NCBI GenBank assembly: GCA_029959195.1
Contig: CP114119.1
Span: 2,046,001-2,110,000, forward strand
From: Dictyophora rubrovolvata
Lineage: Eukaryota; Basidiomycota; Agaricomycetes; Phallales; Phallaceae
Reading direction: 5' to 3'
Length of the DNA stretch: 64,000 bases
Of the stretch, positions 35,900-47,689 are shown piece by piece. The translations under genes and the position numbers were made by a program. The stretch's first letter is position 1, and each line of letters starts with the position of its first letter. The notes beneath the pieces are model-generated. The model was not told the origin of the DNA, did not search any database, and saw only the letters and a program-made list of their open reading frames with translations.

Positions 35900-38533
35900 A
35901 TGCATCAACTAGCGATAGTACTGCTCTCAGTGGTGCTGCAACTTCAACTTGCCCTGGGTCTCGCTCCTCCCGGTCCATGGGACACATTCAACATCGCTCC
36001 GTCCTCCAGAACAGTCTATCCACTCACCGTCAAACGCACAAACGGTCCCGTCAAAAATCCCGAAAATCTCGTCCACCCCGATCAAGGTCGAGATTTCATG
36101 TCGCTTCAGCCTGGATCCTGGGTTACATTTGATTTCGGAAAAGAGGTGAGGGGCCTAAAAAAATAAAAAAAAATCATTGCATCAACAATTGATTTCTAAT
36201 TCCGGTGACAGATAGGTGGATGGGTCTCGTTCTCATGCTCAGCAACCAGTTCCGAATCCGAATCCCTGTCTCCCAGTTTACTACAGCTCGCTTTCACAGA
36301 ATCACCCCTCTTTATCGGTCCCATCTCAGATGACTCTAGCTACCCATCAGCAAACACCTCGTACGACGGTGCCCTAGATGTCCTATTAGCCTCGACTGAA
36401 CCGGAAACCTGGGCTCAATGGACAATGCCACGAGAAAAATTACGAGGCGGTTTCAGATATCTGACTGTCGTCTATCCACAAGCATCAGAATCCGAATCCG
36501 AATCCGATACCAATAACCCTGCTCCTTCGAGTACCATTCAAGTTGCTAATTTGTCAGTTTCAATCGAATTCATGCCTCATTGGAATGGTGTACGCGATTT
36601 GAGAGATTATTCCGGGTATTTCTACGCTACCGGTCTGAACGACGCACAAACATACAACAAAGCCTGGTATGCGGGTGTAAATATCATTTTAATCCCCTGA
36701 ATCCCTCCAAATCACTTGTCTATAATAAATAAAAACACTCTCTAGGCGTACACTGTACAAACTAACACCGTTCCCGTCAACACGGGAAGACAAGTCCCCT
36801 TTGTCAACTCAGGTGCGCAACAACAAACACCTCTTTAACAATTATATACTCATGTACCGTTCATCTAGCCGAAGGGTGGCTCAACAACGCCACACTAACA
36901 TTCAACATCTCCCGTCTCTCCGAATCCGAGTCTGGGTCAGACGATTCAAACCCATTTACAATCCCCATCATCGTCGACGGCGCAAAACGCGATCGCGCAG
37001 TCTGGCCAGGTGACATGGGAATAGCCGTCCCCACCCAATTCGTCTCCACGTTCGATTTACTTCCTACACGGAATGCGTTGAGCACCATGTTTGAGAGTGT
37101 TAATCCGCATACGGGGATGTTGGATGAAAGCGGTGCGTTTCGCGTTCCAAGGAATTGAACTGTTCTTTTTTTGACTCACTGGTAGGTCCACCGTTGAGTC
37201 AGACGGGCTCGGATACGTACCACATGCACACTCTCATCGGAACGTACAATTACTGGCTTTACTCGGGCGACGACGAATGGGTTCAGTCTATTTGGACGAA
37301 TTATACAAAAGCGGTCGCGTATCTTGCGGGACGGGTCGATCAGACTGGTTTACTCGATGTCGGTGGGACGAGAGACTGGGCAAGACTCGGTCAAGGCGGA
37401 CATAATTCCGAAGCAAACGCCTTATATTACCGTGTACGTTTTGACAGTTGAAAAGGTTTATTATTATTAGTTTGGTCTTACTCGACTCGGAATTCAGGTT
37501 TTAACAACGGCTTCGATTCTCGCTCAAATTCCGACACTTCCAAACCCCTCAACGGCCCAAACGCTCGGTAAACAATGGTCTCAAAACGCGACGACCCTTC
37601 AACAAACGTTCAACGCTCTTTTATGGGACGAATCAGCTGGACTATACAAAGACAACACCACAAACGCCGGAGCGGAAATACACCCTCAAGACGGGAATTC
37701 CTTCGCTCTGTTGTACGGTCTTACGGTGAATGAAACTCAGAAGGGTAGGATTAGTGAAGGGTTGATGAGGAATTGGGGTGATTTCGGGCCTGTTGCGCCT
37801 GAATTGCCTGGGACCGTTTCGCCGTTTATTACAGGGTTTGAGGTAAAAAGCGTTTTTTGAAATTATTATTAGAATGCGGCGTGGTTTTTGATGAATTTTT
37901 TTTTTGGGGGTTTGAAGGTGCAAGCGCATTTTACGGCTGGAAATGACGATGCCGCACTCGATCTTTTAAATCGCACGTGGGGGTTCATGTTAACCACCCC
38001 TCAAAGCGTTCAATCGACATTATTAGAAGGGTACACAAGTAACGGTTCAATCTGGTAGAAACCAAAAAAAAAACATCACTCATTGTGTGGAATTTTTTTA
38101 ATTTTCCTCCTTTCTTTCTTTCTTTAGGTACCGCTCCGCAGACGGATACAACTTTGACCCCTCATACACATCACACGCACACGGCTGGTCAAGCGGTGCA
38201 ACTTCTTCACTCACATTCTACCTCCTCGGTCTTCAACTCGTAAATAAATCAGGTATAAACTGGAAAATTAAACCCCACCCCGGTTCATCCTCTTCTTCCG
38301 GTTCGCAAGTGCAAGGGGGATTTGAAACTGCTTTAGGCTGGTTTGGTGTTTCGTGGGTTATTGAGAAGGAGCAGATGGGTGTGAATATTGATGTACCGGT
38401 GGGGACGAGTGGAACGGTTGTTTTGCCCGGGAGATTTGGAGGGAGGGTTGTTGTTGATGGGAAGGAGAGTGCGAGTGCGAGTGGTGTTGAGGTGAGTGGT
38501 GGGAAACATGTTGTTGTAGGATATGCAGTTTGA
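35900..38533 (+). CDS. Secreted six-hairpin glycosidase, GH78 alpha-L-rhamnosidase-like
   Basis: About eight exons. The N-terminus is a signal peptide (MHQLAIVLLSVVLQLQLALG). An N-terminal beta-sandwich region follows, then the (alpha/alpha)6 barrel. Family-typical segments are AYTVQTNTVPVNTGRQVPF, VDGAKRDRAVWPGDMGIAVP, the LDVGGTRDWARLGQGGHNSEANALYY block, GNSFALLYGLT and HAHGWSSGATSSL. The C-terminal beta domain ends at 38533. The intron after WYAG uses the donor GTAAAT. Members remove terminal rhamnose from plant cell-wall pectins or glycosides; the substrate is not certain from sequence. The reading frame is complete, so it is probably functional. Confidence 0.85.
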
Positions 38534-40275
38534 GTTTGAGAGAGAGACGGTGTGTTTGATACGTTTTTTTGTTTGTGTGTTTATAATGTTTTTTTGCGAG
38601 CGCGAGCACGATGAAGCGCATATATGCAGCTTTTGAGAAGTGGACGGAAGTTGTAATGTTGAAGGGCTAATCAGCTAGTATTCCGAGAGAAACCAGAAAA
38701 TACGGGATATGTTCATGTGAATTGAATTTGAAGCATTTGAAGGAAAAACATTGTCAGTGCGCTGGGACATACTGCCTCGATGAAATAGCCAAATCAAATA
38801 AACCAGTAGACGAATCTACACTCAAGTTTACGCGGAATTTAATTTGTCCCCGATCGGTTTGTTCTATTTGAACCTCGCTGGAAGTTGCCTCGAACAGCCC
38901 GAGATAGTAAATGAGTTTTCGATCCATTTTTTCAACTTACTCAAGTTGCCCACTTCAAAAAAAACCGTCTAAGAGGGGTAGGAGCATAACCTCACCGGCA
39001 CTACGCAACGGCCATGTTATGAATTGCCAAGCTCGAGTCGATCTTGCACATTCGAGAGCAGAAGTTGGGAGCATCTATAAGATGTTTCTGGACATGTTCG
39101 TAGTGTGGTCTAGGCAAACAATGCGAGGAATAGCTTATAGAGCTGTGAAGAACGCACTTGTTCGATATCTCAGTTGTAAACTAACCACCTGGTCGCATTC
39201 TTTGACGACGGAAAAACAAAAGGGCTTGTGCCTCATCACTTCGGGATTCGGGAATACCCCCTCGCTTCAAACGCAGTGAATAGTGAACATGAATTTGGGT
39301 GCATTCAACAGCCTGATCCTTTGAACCGAACTACTGTTACTGCCTTGAATAGCACAGTTTGTGAAATTGATGAAGAATATACATAATACAGCAAATTTGA
39401 ACTTGCCGAAATTCTTTCCGATCCTGGTTGAGGATTGGGTTCAAATTTGATCCCTAAATGAATTTTTTCTTCTAACTCGCAACCTGTTTTCTTGTCAAAA
39501 ATAATAACGTTCCCCCCGCCCTGACGTGTTGCTTTTGAGTCAAGCTGGGAACTCGCAGCCTGAGATTGTTCGTGTTTGGAAGCGCGTCATAAAGAAAGCG
39601 TAGTGTGAATTTTAGCGCCCAACGAAATCGACAACATCTACTTACTGACAGCACTGTGGATTATAAAAATACCACGGATCGATAAAACTCTCAAGGAGAA
39701 TCCCATATAACGCCAGTCGCGGTATATTGGTACTCATTCCACACAACAGTGTGTGCGCTAACAACGTTAACCATATTGTATCGCGCGTCCAACTTCTTGC
39801 GTCTTCAAGGTGCCGCATCTATCCTCGAATCCAGGCTGGACTAACTTCGATCATATACTGGATGGTCAAAAACATTCACGTTATCCTTCGGTACAACAAA
39901 CACCAGGTCCTATTTAACACTAGCTGTATGAACGCTGGGTCATACTCTCGAGTCACGTCCTGATATCCCAAAGATGATCTTCGATTCGGCGCGACTGTGT
40001 AATGAAGGAGGCGGAGGTATCATCAATGCTGAACTCGCGGTACTTCTCAGCACCAAGTTGTCTCTTTGGACCTGTCGTTTTAGGCTGTTCAAACTGAAGC
40101 TCTACACATGCTATTCTAAATCCACTGGCTCAAAGGCATGGAAGATGTTTAATTATTATTCTGGAGCCATGGTCCAACCGAATCGCGGGGACTCGGATGA
40201 ACGACAGACAACCAGGACTGCAGGACGTGTGGGTCGTGGACATGACAGGACACAGCGGGACACGCGAACTTCACG
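38534..40275. other. Long intergenic region after GH78-like gene
   Basis: About 1.7 kb. The longest open frame (38911-39279 +, 122 codons) lacks introns, domains and any feature I recognise, and is probably chance. No repeat structure noticed. Confidence 0.5.
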
Positions 40276-41045
40276 TTGAAACACAAAAAGGCTTCTTTCA
40301 CGGCCTTACTATTCTACGCTACATTTCTTATGTTTCCATCACCATTACTACCACCACCACCTAGCCCAGATGATGATCTCCCAAAAGCTAAGCGACAAAT
40401 ACCACGCGAACACTCCCTGACAATGCTCAGAAACAACATCGTAGCAGTCTTTGCTATCCTGTTCTTCAATTGGTTCTTTGCTATCTACACCCGAGTAGAA
40501 CTCCTCGTCCCTGCGTCCTGGTTAAGAACCGTTCATATTATGGGTGAGCTGAATCTGTTTCAGAACAGTATTTATTTACTAAAAGTGTCGTATTTCAAGA
40601 AATCGGCTTGCTCTGTGTTGTATTCGGTTCCAACATCCTCATTGCTCTTATTTCTCTTTGCTATCCCTGCGCACCTCATAGTGATCCTGCACCGAAAACA
40701 CCCTTAAAATCGAAATCTCCAATTCGCTCAACCCCAGTCCGAAGGCCGGTTAAAAACTTGGGGACATCTGTACGTTCCCAAATCTCAATCTCACCACGTA
40801 TTCCTATTCCTGGAGCTGACCAAACTTCTTCTATAAACACTCAGAAATACCATGTATCCGGATCGGCTCCTTCAGAATCGCGACTGATCAACAACAGCAT
40901 CAATTCTCCGCTAGAAAGCGCTTTGAGCTTGAGTCAATCTGAAGTGTTCGCGTCTTCTATCAACTCGACCGATCCATTACCTTTGGCTGCTGCTTACAGG
41001 AGCAGACATCCTAGACGTCCCTCTGGTAAGACATGTCGTCCATGA
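40276..41045 (+). CDS. Two-TM protein resembling nucleoporin Pom34 (unit A, intact copy)
   Basis: Two exons (40276-40543, 40600-41045) give 237 aa. Two hydrophobic helices are visible (NIVAVFAILFFNWFFAIYTR and IGLLCVVFGSNILIALISLC), separated by a short VELLVPASWLRTVHIME linker. A Ser/Thr/Pro-rich tail with STPVRRPVKN follows. Two close N-terminal TM segments plus an STP-rich tail is the architecture of the pore-membrane nucleoporin Pom34. This is an architectural match only. A further exon after TTACAG at about 41007 would extend the protein to 41214 in another frame; the same frame is kept in unit C. Two decayed copies are at 53.0 and 56.0 kb. Confidence 0.5.
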
Positions 41046-41431
41046 TCTAAACCAACCGTGTGTTGACGCACTTAGTAGAACCTATAGGCACAGGACTTCT
41101 CAAAGATTTTATGACGGAGAACACGAAGTTTACTGGCGAAATGTTTTCAGCCTCTTAGGCGCTGTGTCTTTGGAAATCTTGCACTTGCTTGCTCAACGAC
41201 TAGTGCACGTTTGAATAGATTTAGGCCTGAACGGAATGTAGTCGCTTGCATGTAGATAGAATTATATTGCGTAAGTAGTCAACGATAGAGCAGAAATCAT
41301 AGCATGATGAGAGCCGAAAGTTGTGAATGAGATTGAAACTTCGCGAGAGAACACTTGAAGTAGCAATGTGATTAGCAAAGCGAAAACATGAAAGCAATTG
41401 TGGGTGCCAGCCTCCCCTATCTGCTGGTAAT

Positions 41432-43052
41432 TCAAACTGAACTAGCTTCAATGCTTGTAGGAAGTGAAGTAATATAACTAACTTGCTGACCATGTCCATA
41501 AATGCCGTCCCAAGAGGAAAAGTTACATTCATCGGGACAAACCTCCTTGTGTTTATATATCATCACCTTGGCGATATCATCCCGCTCCAGATGGAAAATT
41601 TTGAGACCGTCATTTCTGAGATACATTCGGGTGTACAGAAGCCTGGGGAAGTCGTATAAAGCTTTGAAAGGGAGATAACTATCTACGGATATGTCATCGA
41701 AAGGACCTATAAGAACACGTAGATTCTTGAAACCAGCGAAGTGGGAGACGCGCTCCATAATCTGGTGCGAAGCATTAATACGACTCTCAAACGTAACAAC
41801 TGAGATGGGTCCCCGAACTGTGGCGACATACCTCGTGGTCCGAGATCGACTCTCCGAACTCAACGTCAGATTCAGGATCAAAAGTGTACAAATTAGGTTT
41901 AAAAGTTATACAGAGCTTTTTGACATTGGGGGCCATAATAACGAGATTTTGAATCGACTCGAGGTGGGTAATCCAATACACACAAGTTTCTAGATTAGAT
42001 AGGATAATCCCATGTTTTGTTAGGTACCGGTACAAGTCATTATTCATTTCCAAATGCGTGAGGCGTGCAGCGATATTAGTCGTAATGGTAGGTGAATGCA
42101 ACTCTAGGTTGATGTAGAAAGATTTGAGATTCGGGAGGAAATCATCGGATTCAATGGCCCAACCTGGACGGAGAATGTTGTTGGTTGATAAAGTAATGAG
42201 TTTTGAATGACGGCGTAGAAATGTCTGTAAACAAGGTAGGTAGTCTTTCCCAGTAGGACGGCTCCAGTAGTTATGGAACTTGAGGTGTTGAAGATTTGGC
42301 CAGTAGCCCGAAAAGAATGCACTGGGGAGTTTCGAGGCTACATTCATGTAGGTTAGGTTAGGCGTGTTCAAAAGCATTTGCAAGACGACGCCGCTATTAC
42401 ATCGATACCCGCTCTTGATAATATATTTTCGAAGTGAGGGCAGGTAGTCCTAAAATAACTGAATCACAAGACTAATAAAGAAATTTACTCTTTAACAACA
42501 GATATCGGCTTACCGAGAACGTTTTCGAATCTTTCGAGACTTTGTCTTTTTTAAAGCGTCCGTGTTCGGCGGTTCAAAGTGCGCTTCTAACTCTTCCAAA
42601 TCACAGCCCGCTTTTCCGATTGCCTCAGAAATAAAGCAAAAAACTTCGTCGCTTCCATCGGTTGTTTTAAACTTGAGAACTTTCAGGTTGACCATTTTAG
42701 AAAGGGCTTGAATGAAGGTACCAAAAATATCATTAAGATTGTCTTCTCTATTAAAAAACGGTGGCTGCGTTCCGAATTCAATCCTGCACATTCGTGGAAT
42801 TTCTGTCCAGCCATGACATATCAGGATGTTTAAATATCTGATACGAGAGCAGGCGTAGGGGGTGTCCAAGAGATGTTTCCAAACGCGTTCAGAAGACTCT
42901 GTGAAAGAGATAGAAATGCGACGATAGTCAATGTACCGAGGAACGATGGCGGCATGTAAGGCGCGAGCTGTTAACGCAAAAGACAATAGATCTTTGGGAT
43001 GGTCGATAAATTCGATGATGTGGAAAAGGACGTCTATAGGTATTGTGGTCAT
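41432..43052 (-). pseudogene. F-box/LRR-like gene F1, frameshifted
   Basis: Exon 1 (43052 down to about 42515) starts MTTIPIDVLFHIIEFIDHPK, an F-box-like motif. Exon 2 holds LRR-like repeats (LPNLKSFYINLEL, LSNLETCVYW). Exon 3 starts at a conserved MERVSHFAGFKNLRVLIGPFDD. Compared with F3 and F4, exon 1 lacks 10 bp (ccattgagca) near its end. This shifts the frame so that the intron phase no longer fits exon 2. Exons 2 and 3 are otherwise open. It is either a pseudogene or a truncated F-box-only product. The related intact copy is F3. Confidence 0.65.
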
Positions 43053-43668
43053 CCTCTACGATGCTATTAACAGTGGCAGCGCGAGGAGTCGGCGCCTATT
43101 CTTCCTAAGTACCTCATTTCTGCCGGGCGCATTTCAGAAAATTTCCCGAGTCAAAAGATAACATTGAACTCTGCCGTGGCCTCGACAGCCAGGTTCAAAC
43201 TGTGGCTTTGGCCAGTGTCCACAAAGACGGAGCTTCAAATCTCAAATCTCTACTGGTGGTTCGCTTTTTGCAGCTATGCGTACTTGACCCAACTCTTAAT
43301 CATTCCAGTATTCGACTCTGGAAACGGCTCCCAAGTCGACTGACTAACTGCATGGAATTACGTTTATGAGATTGTGTGCGAAGACATGTCGATATTAACC
43401 TTATTTGGGGACACTCGAGAAAATTTGGCATCGGTCCACGATGGTCCTCGACCCTACACACTTAACAAGCTTGGCGAGTATAGCATGTAGGGAAAAATGC
43501 CACAAGTCAAAAAAAAATTGAGGACAATAATGCATCTTATAAGTTGGATGAAAAAGTCTTTTTTGCTACTCGTTGTATCGACAGTTGTCACCATCCCCCG
43601 TAGCTTTAGCTCTTGCTTTCACCTTATAGCTTTGACTACTCATACTCTTTAATCCCAACACCTACAGA
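43053..43668. other. Divergent intergenic, F1 / RING gene
   Basis: About 600 bp. The left part up to about 43161 belongs to the duplicated unit. The right part is pyrimidine-rich just before the RING gene start, as in a fungal promoter or 5' UTR. Confidence 0.5.
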
Positions 43669-45306
43669 ATGTCGCCGTCGTGTTCGAAACGTAAATTCTC
43701 GATCACAGACTCGGACTGTGTCGACGACAGCTACCCAAAAAGACGTCGAGTAGACCAAGGAACACTACCAACCCCAATCATTACAGTTCCTCCTTTGGCC
43801 AACCAGAACGTCGTTCATAATGAAGACGGAACAGAGGCGATTCCGGCGATGATGGTCGAACAAGTTAAGAAATTACAAGCAGAACTAGAGGAAGTAAGAG
43901 AGCGCCTTGCGCGCGTAGAACAGGTAAAAGCTCATTTTCTCTGTCCTTCCGAATTCAGCTTCTAATTTCTTTCAATATAGGAATCCACCCGCAAATCCAA
44001 TGTACTTTCACGTGTGGTTGAAATGACTCTTTGCAGTATCTGCAAAGATTCAATCTGTAACCCGTACACGTATGTTCCTTTATTACCCCACTCGCAACAT
44101 ATCACCTCACAACTCCCTTGTAGACTTGAATGCGGGCACTCTGCATGCTGTCGATGTTTGCGCAAGTGGTGGTTGGCGTCAGGCGCCCAGAGTCATCACA
44201 ATCCGATCGTTGAAGTCTCAACAAACGATGAGTCGGAAAGTGAGGAGGAGAGAGCGGCCACGCCATCCACTTTGCAAGGTCCTCAACACCGTCATCTGGG
44301 CATTTCTCATGTCAGATCAGTTTTGCATTCCAAAAAACACTGTCCGGAATGTAGGCATATCATGACGAGGCGTCCTGTGCTGGACTACAGGTTACGCGAC
44401 ATCATGGATACCTTATGTCCTTCACCTCTCTCACCGATGACTCAGACGCAAAGAGACGGAAGATGGGGCCGTCGAGATGCGTGGAGAGAAATCTTTCCGT
44501 CTGGTGGTGATGGCTCAGCGATAAGAAGTGCGCAAACTCAGCAAGCATATATCCTTCCGTATGCTGCTCAGGGTCGGATTGAAACTCCTCTTCCGAGTTT
44601 TTTTCATGCTCGTCATGGCATCGAACAACACCGTACGGAAAGAAGATCTCAGCCCTACAACATTGCACATCCACAACGGAGAGAAAGACGAAGATGGGAA
44701 CCGTACGATCCTATCCGAGAAGCTCGTAGGGAAACGGAAGAGCGGCGAGAGCACCAGCGACATTCTCGTCCTCCGGCTGAAGATGCACGTGTGCGTCTAA
44801 ATCAAGCACCTGATGGAGGACTGGAACCCGAATCGGCATTACTCTCTCAGCCACTTGATCAAGGTTTTTCGTACCTTGACATTCCACCTCTCAACATACT
44901 ACATCGATCTCCAGAGCCTCTACAAGCTTCTTCCTCCGCATCTCGGTCACCCCAACTGCAACGTCCAATGTCATTTTCTCCTCAGTCTCAGCTGAACTCC
45001 CGACCGCAATTACCTCCACTTCGCGAACTCCTCTCACTTCCCCTCCCGTCTGACGCGACCCTGCCTGCTTTATTAGACCATTTACCCACGGCTTTCGACA
45101 TTCCTCAAACTACGAGACAAGAGCGTGGCCTCTGTTCATCCCTATCTTCAGATAATGGGGTCGAGTCGGATGACGACGAAAGCAGAGAAGAAGGCGCACG
45201 TGAAGAACAAAACGAAGGAAGCAATGAAGATGATAACGGGGCAGACACATCCAATTTATATGAGACAGGCGGTGATGCCTGGATTGGGGCTGACTTAGAA
45301 GACTAG
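43669..45306 (+). CDS. RING-finger protein, probable E3 ubiquitin ligase
   Basis: Three exons (43669-43923, 43981-44069, 44124-45306) give 508 aa. Residues ~50-85 form a coiled coil (VEQVKKLQAELEEVRERLARVEQ). The RING begins CSICKDSICNPYTLECGHSACC and ends HCPECRHIMTRRPVLDYRLR. It is C3HC4-type, with an insertion of about 55 residues, rich in Ser/Glu, between the sixth and seventh metal ligands. The rest is low-complexity: Arg-rich, then Pro/Ser-rich, then an acidic C-terminus. Intron 2 is 54 nt and lacks a stop, so intron retention would also leave an open frame. Coiled coil plus RING plus L-R-D-I-M after the RING recalls small nuclear E3s. The substrate is unknown. Confidence 0.8.
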
Positions 45307-47689
45307 CTTTGGTGCAGTTTTTGACCCGACTTCGGCTTGTTTTTTTCTTCTTTTTCCTTGTTGTTAGCTATCTCTTTCTTTCTTCCTCTTTCTTCCTTCC
45401 TTATTTTCTAAGATCGTACCTTCTCTCATCTTTTTCCAACGGATCTCATCGTTTGTTCAATTTTGCATTTTCGATACCCACATCCATACTTTTATACCCG
45501 ACGTTCTTCCTACCCACTTTCATCACAGCATCGTCATGTAGTTCACCAAATCATGTTTTTTATACCCCTATTCCTGTAGTAACCCATTCCTGTATACCCC
45601 CATTCCTGTATACCCCCATTCCTGTATTAACCCATCCCTGTACTGTATACCCATTTTGTATTTTTTCCCCGTTGTATTCACACAGCGCTGCCTTATTTGT
45701 GTTATACACGATGAACCAAGATTTGTATTTGTCATATATATTCGTACAATCTCGACTGCAAGCAATCGCTAGTGAGAAGAACAATGCACAATTTGTTCAT
45801 GGCTGAGATTGTGCACAAAGTGGCGTCAGAAACATTAACGAACGGAGTGTTAAGAATCCAATGCTCCGCAATCATTTTCGCCAACTTGGGCTGGTCGTGT
45901 ATAGCCTATGAAAAAGCAATAGGATCAATATGATCAGATTGGTCAATGAGTATAGAAGTCATATCGCCTGCACCCTTTCCTACTTGCCTAATAGTGACCT
46001 TTGATCCGACCCAGAATCCCAGAGAACGTCGGGTGTGAGTAAGGTGTTTTGATATTGGTCTTTCAATTGCTTCAGTTAAAGCAACATATTTTGAGCGCCA
46101 ACACTACCGAAAGAGTGAATTCGCAACTCACGCTTGAGAGCACTCCTGGTCAGGGACAATTGGCATCTTGAGCACCTATATAGTCTTCGTTATGAGAATC
46201 AGTAAGGGGTAGTATACAGGATAATTCTTCACGAAGGATCCTAATTCCATCGTTCATTAACGGGATAAGAAGCTCTTGATGAGGTTGCATTCTGCACGGT
46301 CATTTCAGTATTATACAAAAGGTAAAAAAAACAACAATAACAGACTGATCGCCATATGTCCAAACATCACTAAAAACATCTTCGTTAAGTGCGGTATATT
46401 TACGGTCTCTAGCTAGTCCTAAACATCTTTCGTAGACTCATTTGTGTAAAAGGCGCCCGCCCAACTAATAAATGTGTAGCAACTCTTAGGATACTCTTTA
46501 GTTTCGCACTATTCAAAATATATTGTACTTATAGTGAGGAGGTATAACATCCCTTTCGTCTGACATCTTCAATAAGACATCAGCGGATGCGATCCCGATG
46601 TACTTGTAACAAGTTTCTAGTGCTGAAAATGTACGTTGATCGAATCGTTTCTAAGCACTTGGGGTAAATTTGAGAACATCGCATTGCACATTATTGAATT
46701 GTAGATTTGGTGCATTATGCAGTGGCAGCCATTCATAATGAATGAATGGATCCTAAAGATCGACAATCGATCACTAGCATATGACACCCAATTCAACAGT
46801 CGCAATCTCGAGGACGCATGGTATCCCATGTGGAACTTTTGTTCTCATGACCCAAACCTTCACGTCACCCTCCCTCTGGCTTGGGAAAATTCGACCTCCT
46901 TCCGCCTGATGAGGACGCCCCCTCGGAGCCCGAGCACAGTGTTCCCAGCCTACAACCCTCCTGCGAAACAGTACCCGTAATATGCGACGTTCGCAAAAAG
47001 CTCGCGAAGATTCAAGCGAAGTCACAGAAGGACATAGAAACAGCAGGAAGGTGGCGGTCTAGAAGCACCGTGGTCAAATCTACTAAGGCAACTCCTGACG
47101 CCGGGAGTCTTCAGCAACCCCCGTCATTGCAGAGAGCTCAACTAGCATTACATCCCGTCGGCCTGGCCCCAGAGATTCCACTGCTATTACCGCAGCACCG
47201 GATGCTCTCGAGCGTATACCCGATTTCGCAATTTCCCATACACAAGTCGAATGAGATCAAACAAAACCTTTCTACGATGGTCTCAGAGTGATGACATTGT
47301 CTGCACACATGGGAGAATACTTTAGGGGGGTAGTAGGATCCAGACCGAGACCGGAAAATATGGAGCTGGCGATAAAGCAAGATGCGGATGAAGTGTGACG
47401 CTACACAGCTTCCAAGTAGTCACTATACACTGGAGTTTTCTCATACTTATATTTTCGTGTTCATAGGGATTTATTACTATGACTCCAATGAGATCTCACC
47501 AGGAGTTGGCTGAGACAACCGTTTGATCAATAACACGTCTCCCATCACCACCCTCCGCGACATCCGCGGCAGTATTAGCATAAACATTTTCGTTCGCACT
47601 ACCGTCTTTATCCATCTCGTCGTTCCGGAGATGCTTCTAACGCTACTCCGCGGGAGACCGAGCCCCTTTGCTTGCTTGTCGTCTCTCAG
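45307..47689. other. Long intergenic region with degenerate repeats
   Basis: About 2.4 kb. It contains a tandem repeat at 45560-45655. Overlapping open frames at 46717-46980 and 46881-47291 (+) have no recognisable domain. The second is rich in Ser/Thr and could be a decayed element, but I cannot support a gene. Confidence 0.5.
45560..45655 (+). repeat. Degenerate tandem repeat (tacccccattcctgta)
   Basis: A 16-bp unit, tacccccattcctgta, occurs about five times with small changes. It lies just 3' of the RING gene. Confidence 0.75.

Larger units (their letters stand above)
40276..43161. repeat. Segmental duplication unit A (Pom34-like gene + F-box/LRR-like gene)
   Basis: First of four copies. 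The unit consists of the plus-strand two-TM gene, a short tail-to-tail region containing cgactagtgcacgtttgaa and tgtagatagaattatattgc, and the minus-strand F-box-like gene. Units B-D are at about 52.8-55.6, 55.8-58.95 and 59.07-61.27 kb. Confidence 0.8.

Noticed and set aside
38911-39279. 122-codon open frame after the GH78-like gene as a gene
   Set aside because: No domain, no intron structure, no conserved neighbour and unremarkable composition; probably chance.
46717-47291. Overlapping open frames as a transposon gene
   Set aside because: No transposase, reverse transcriptase or integrase motif is visible.
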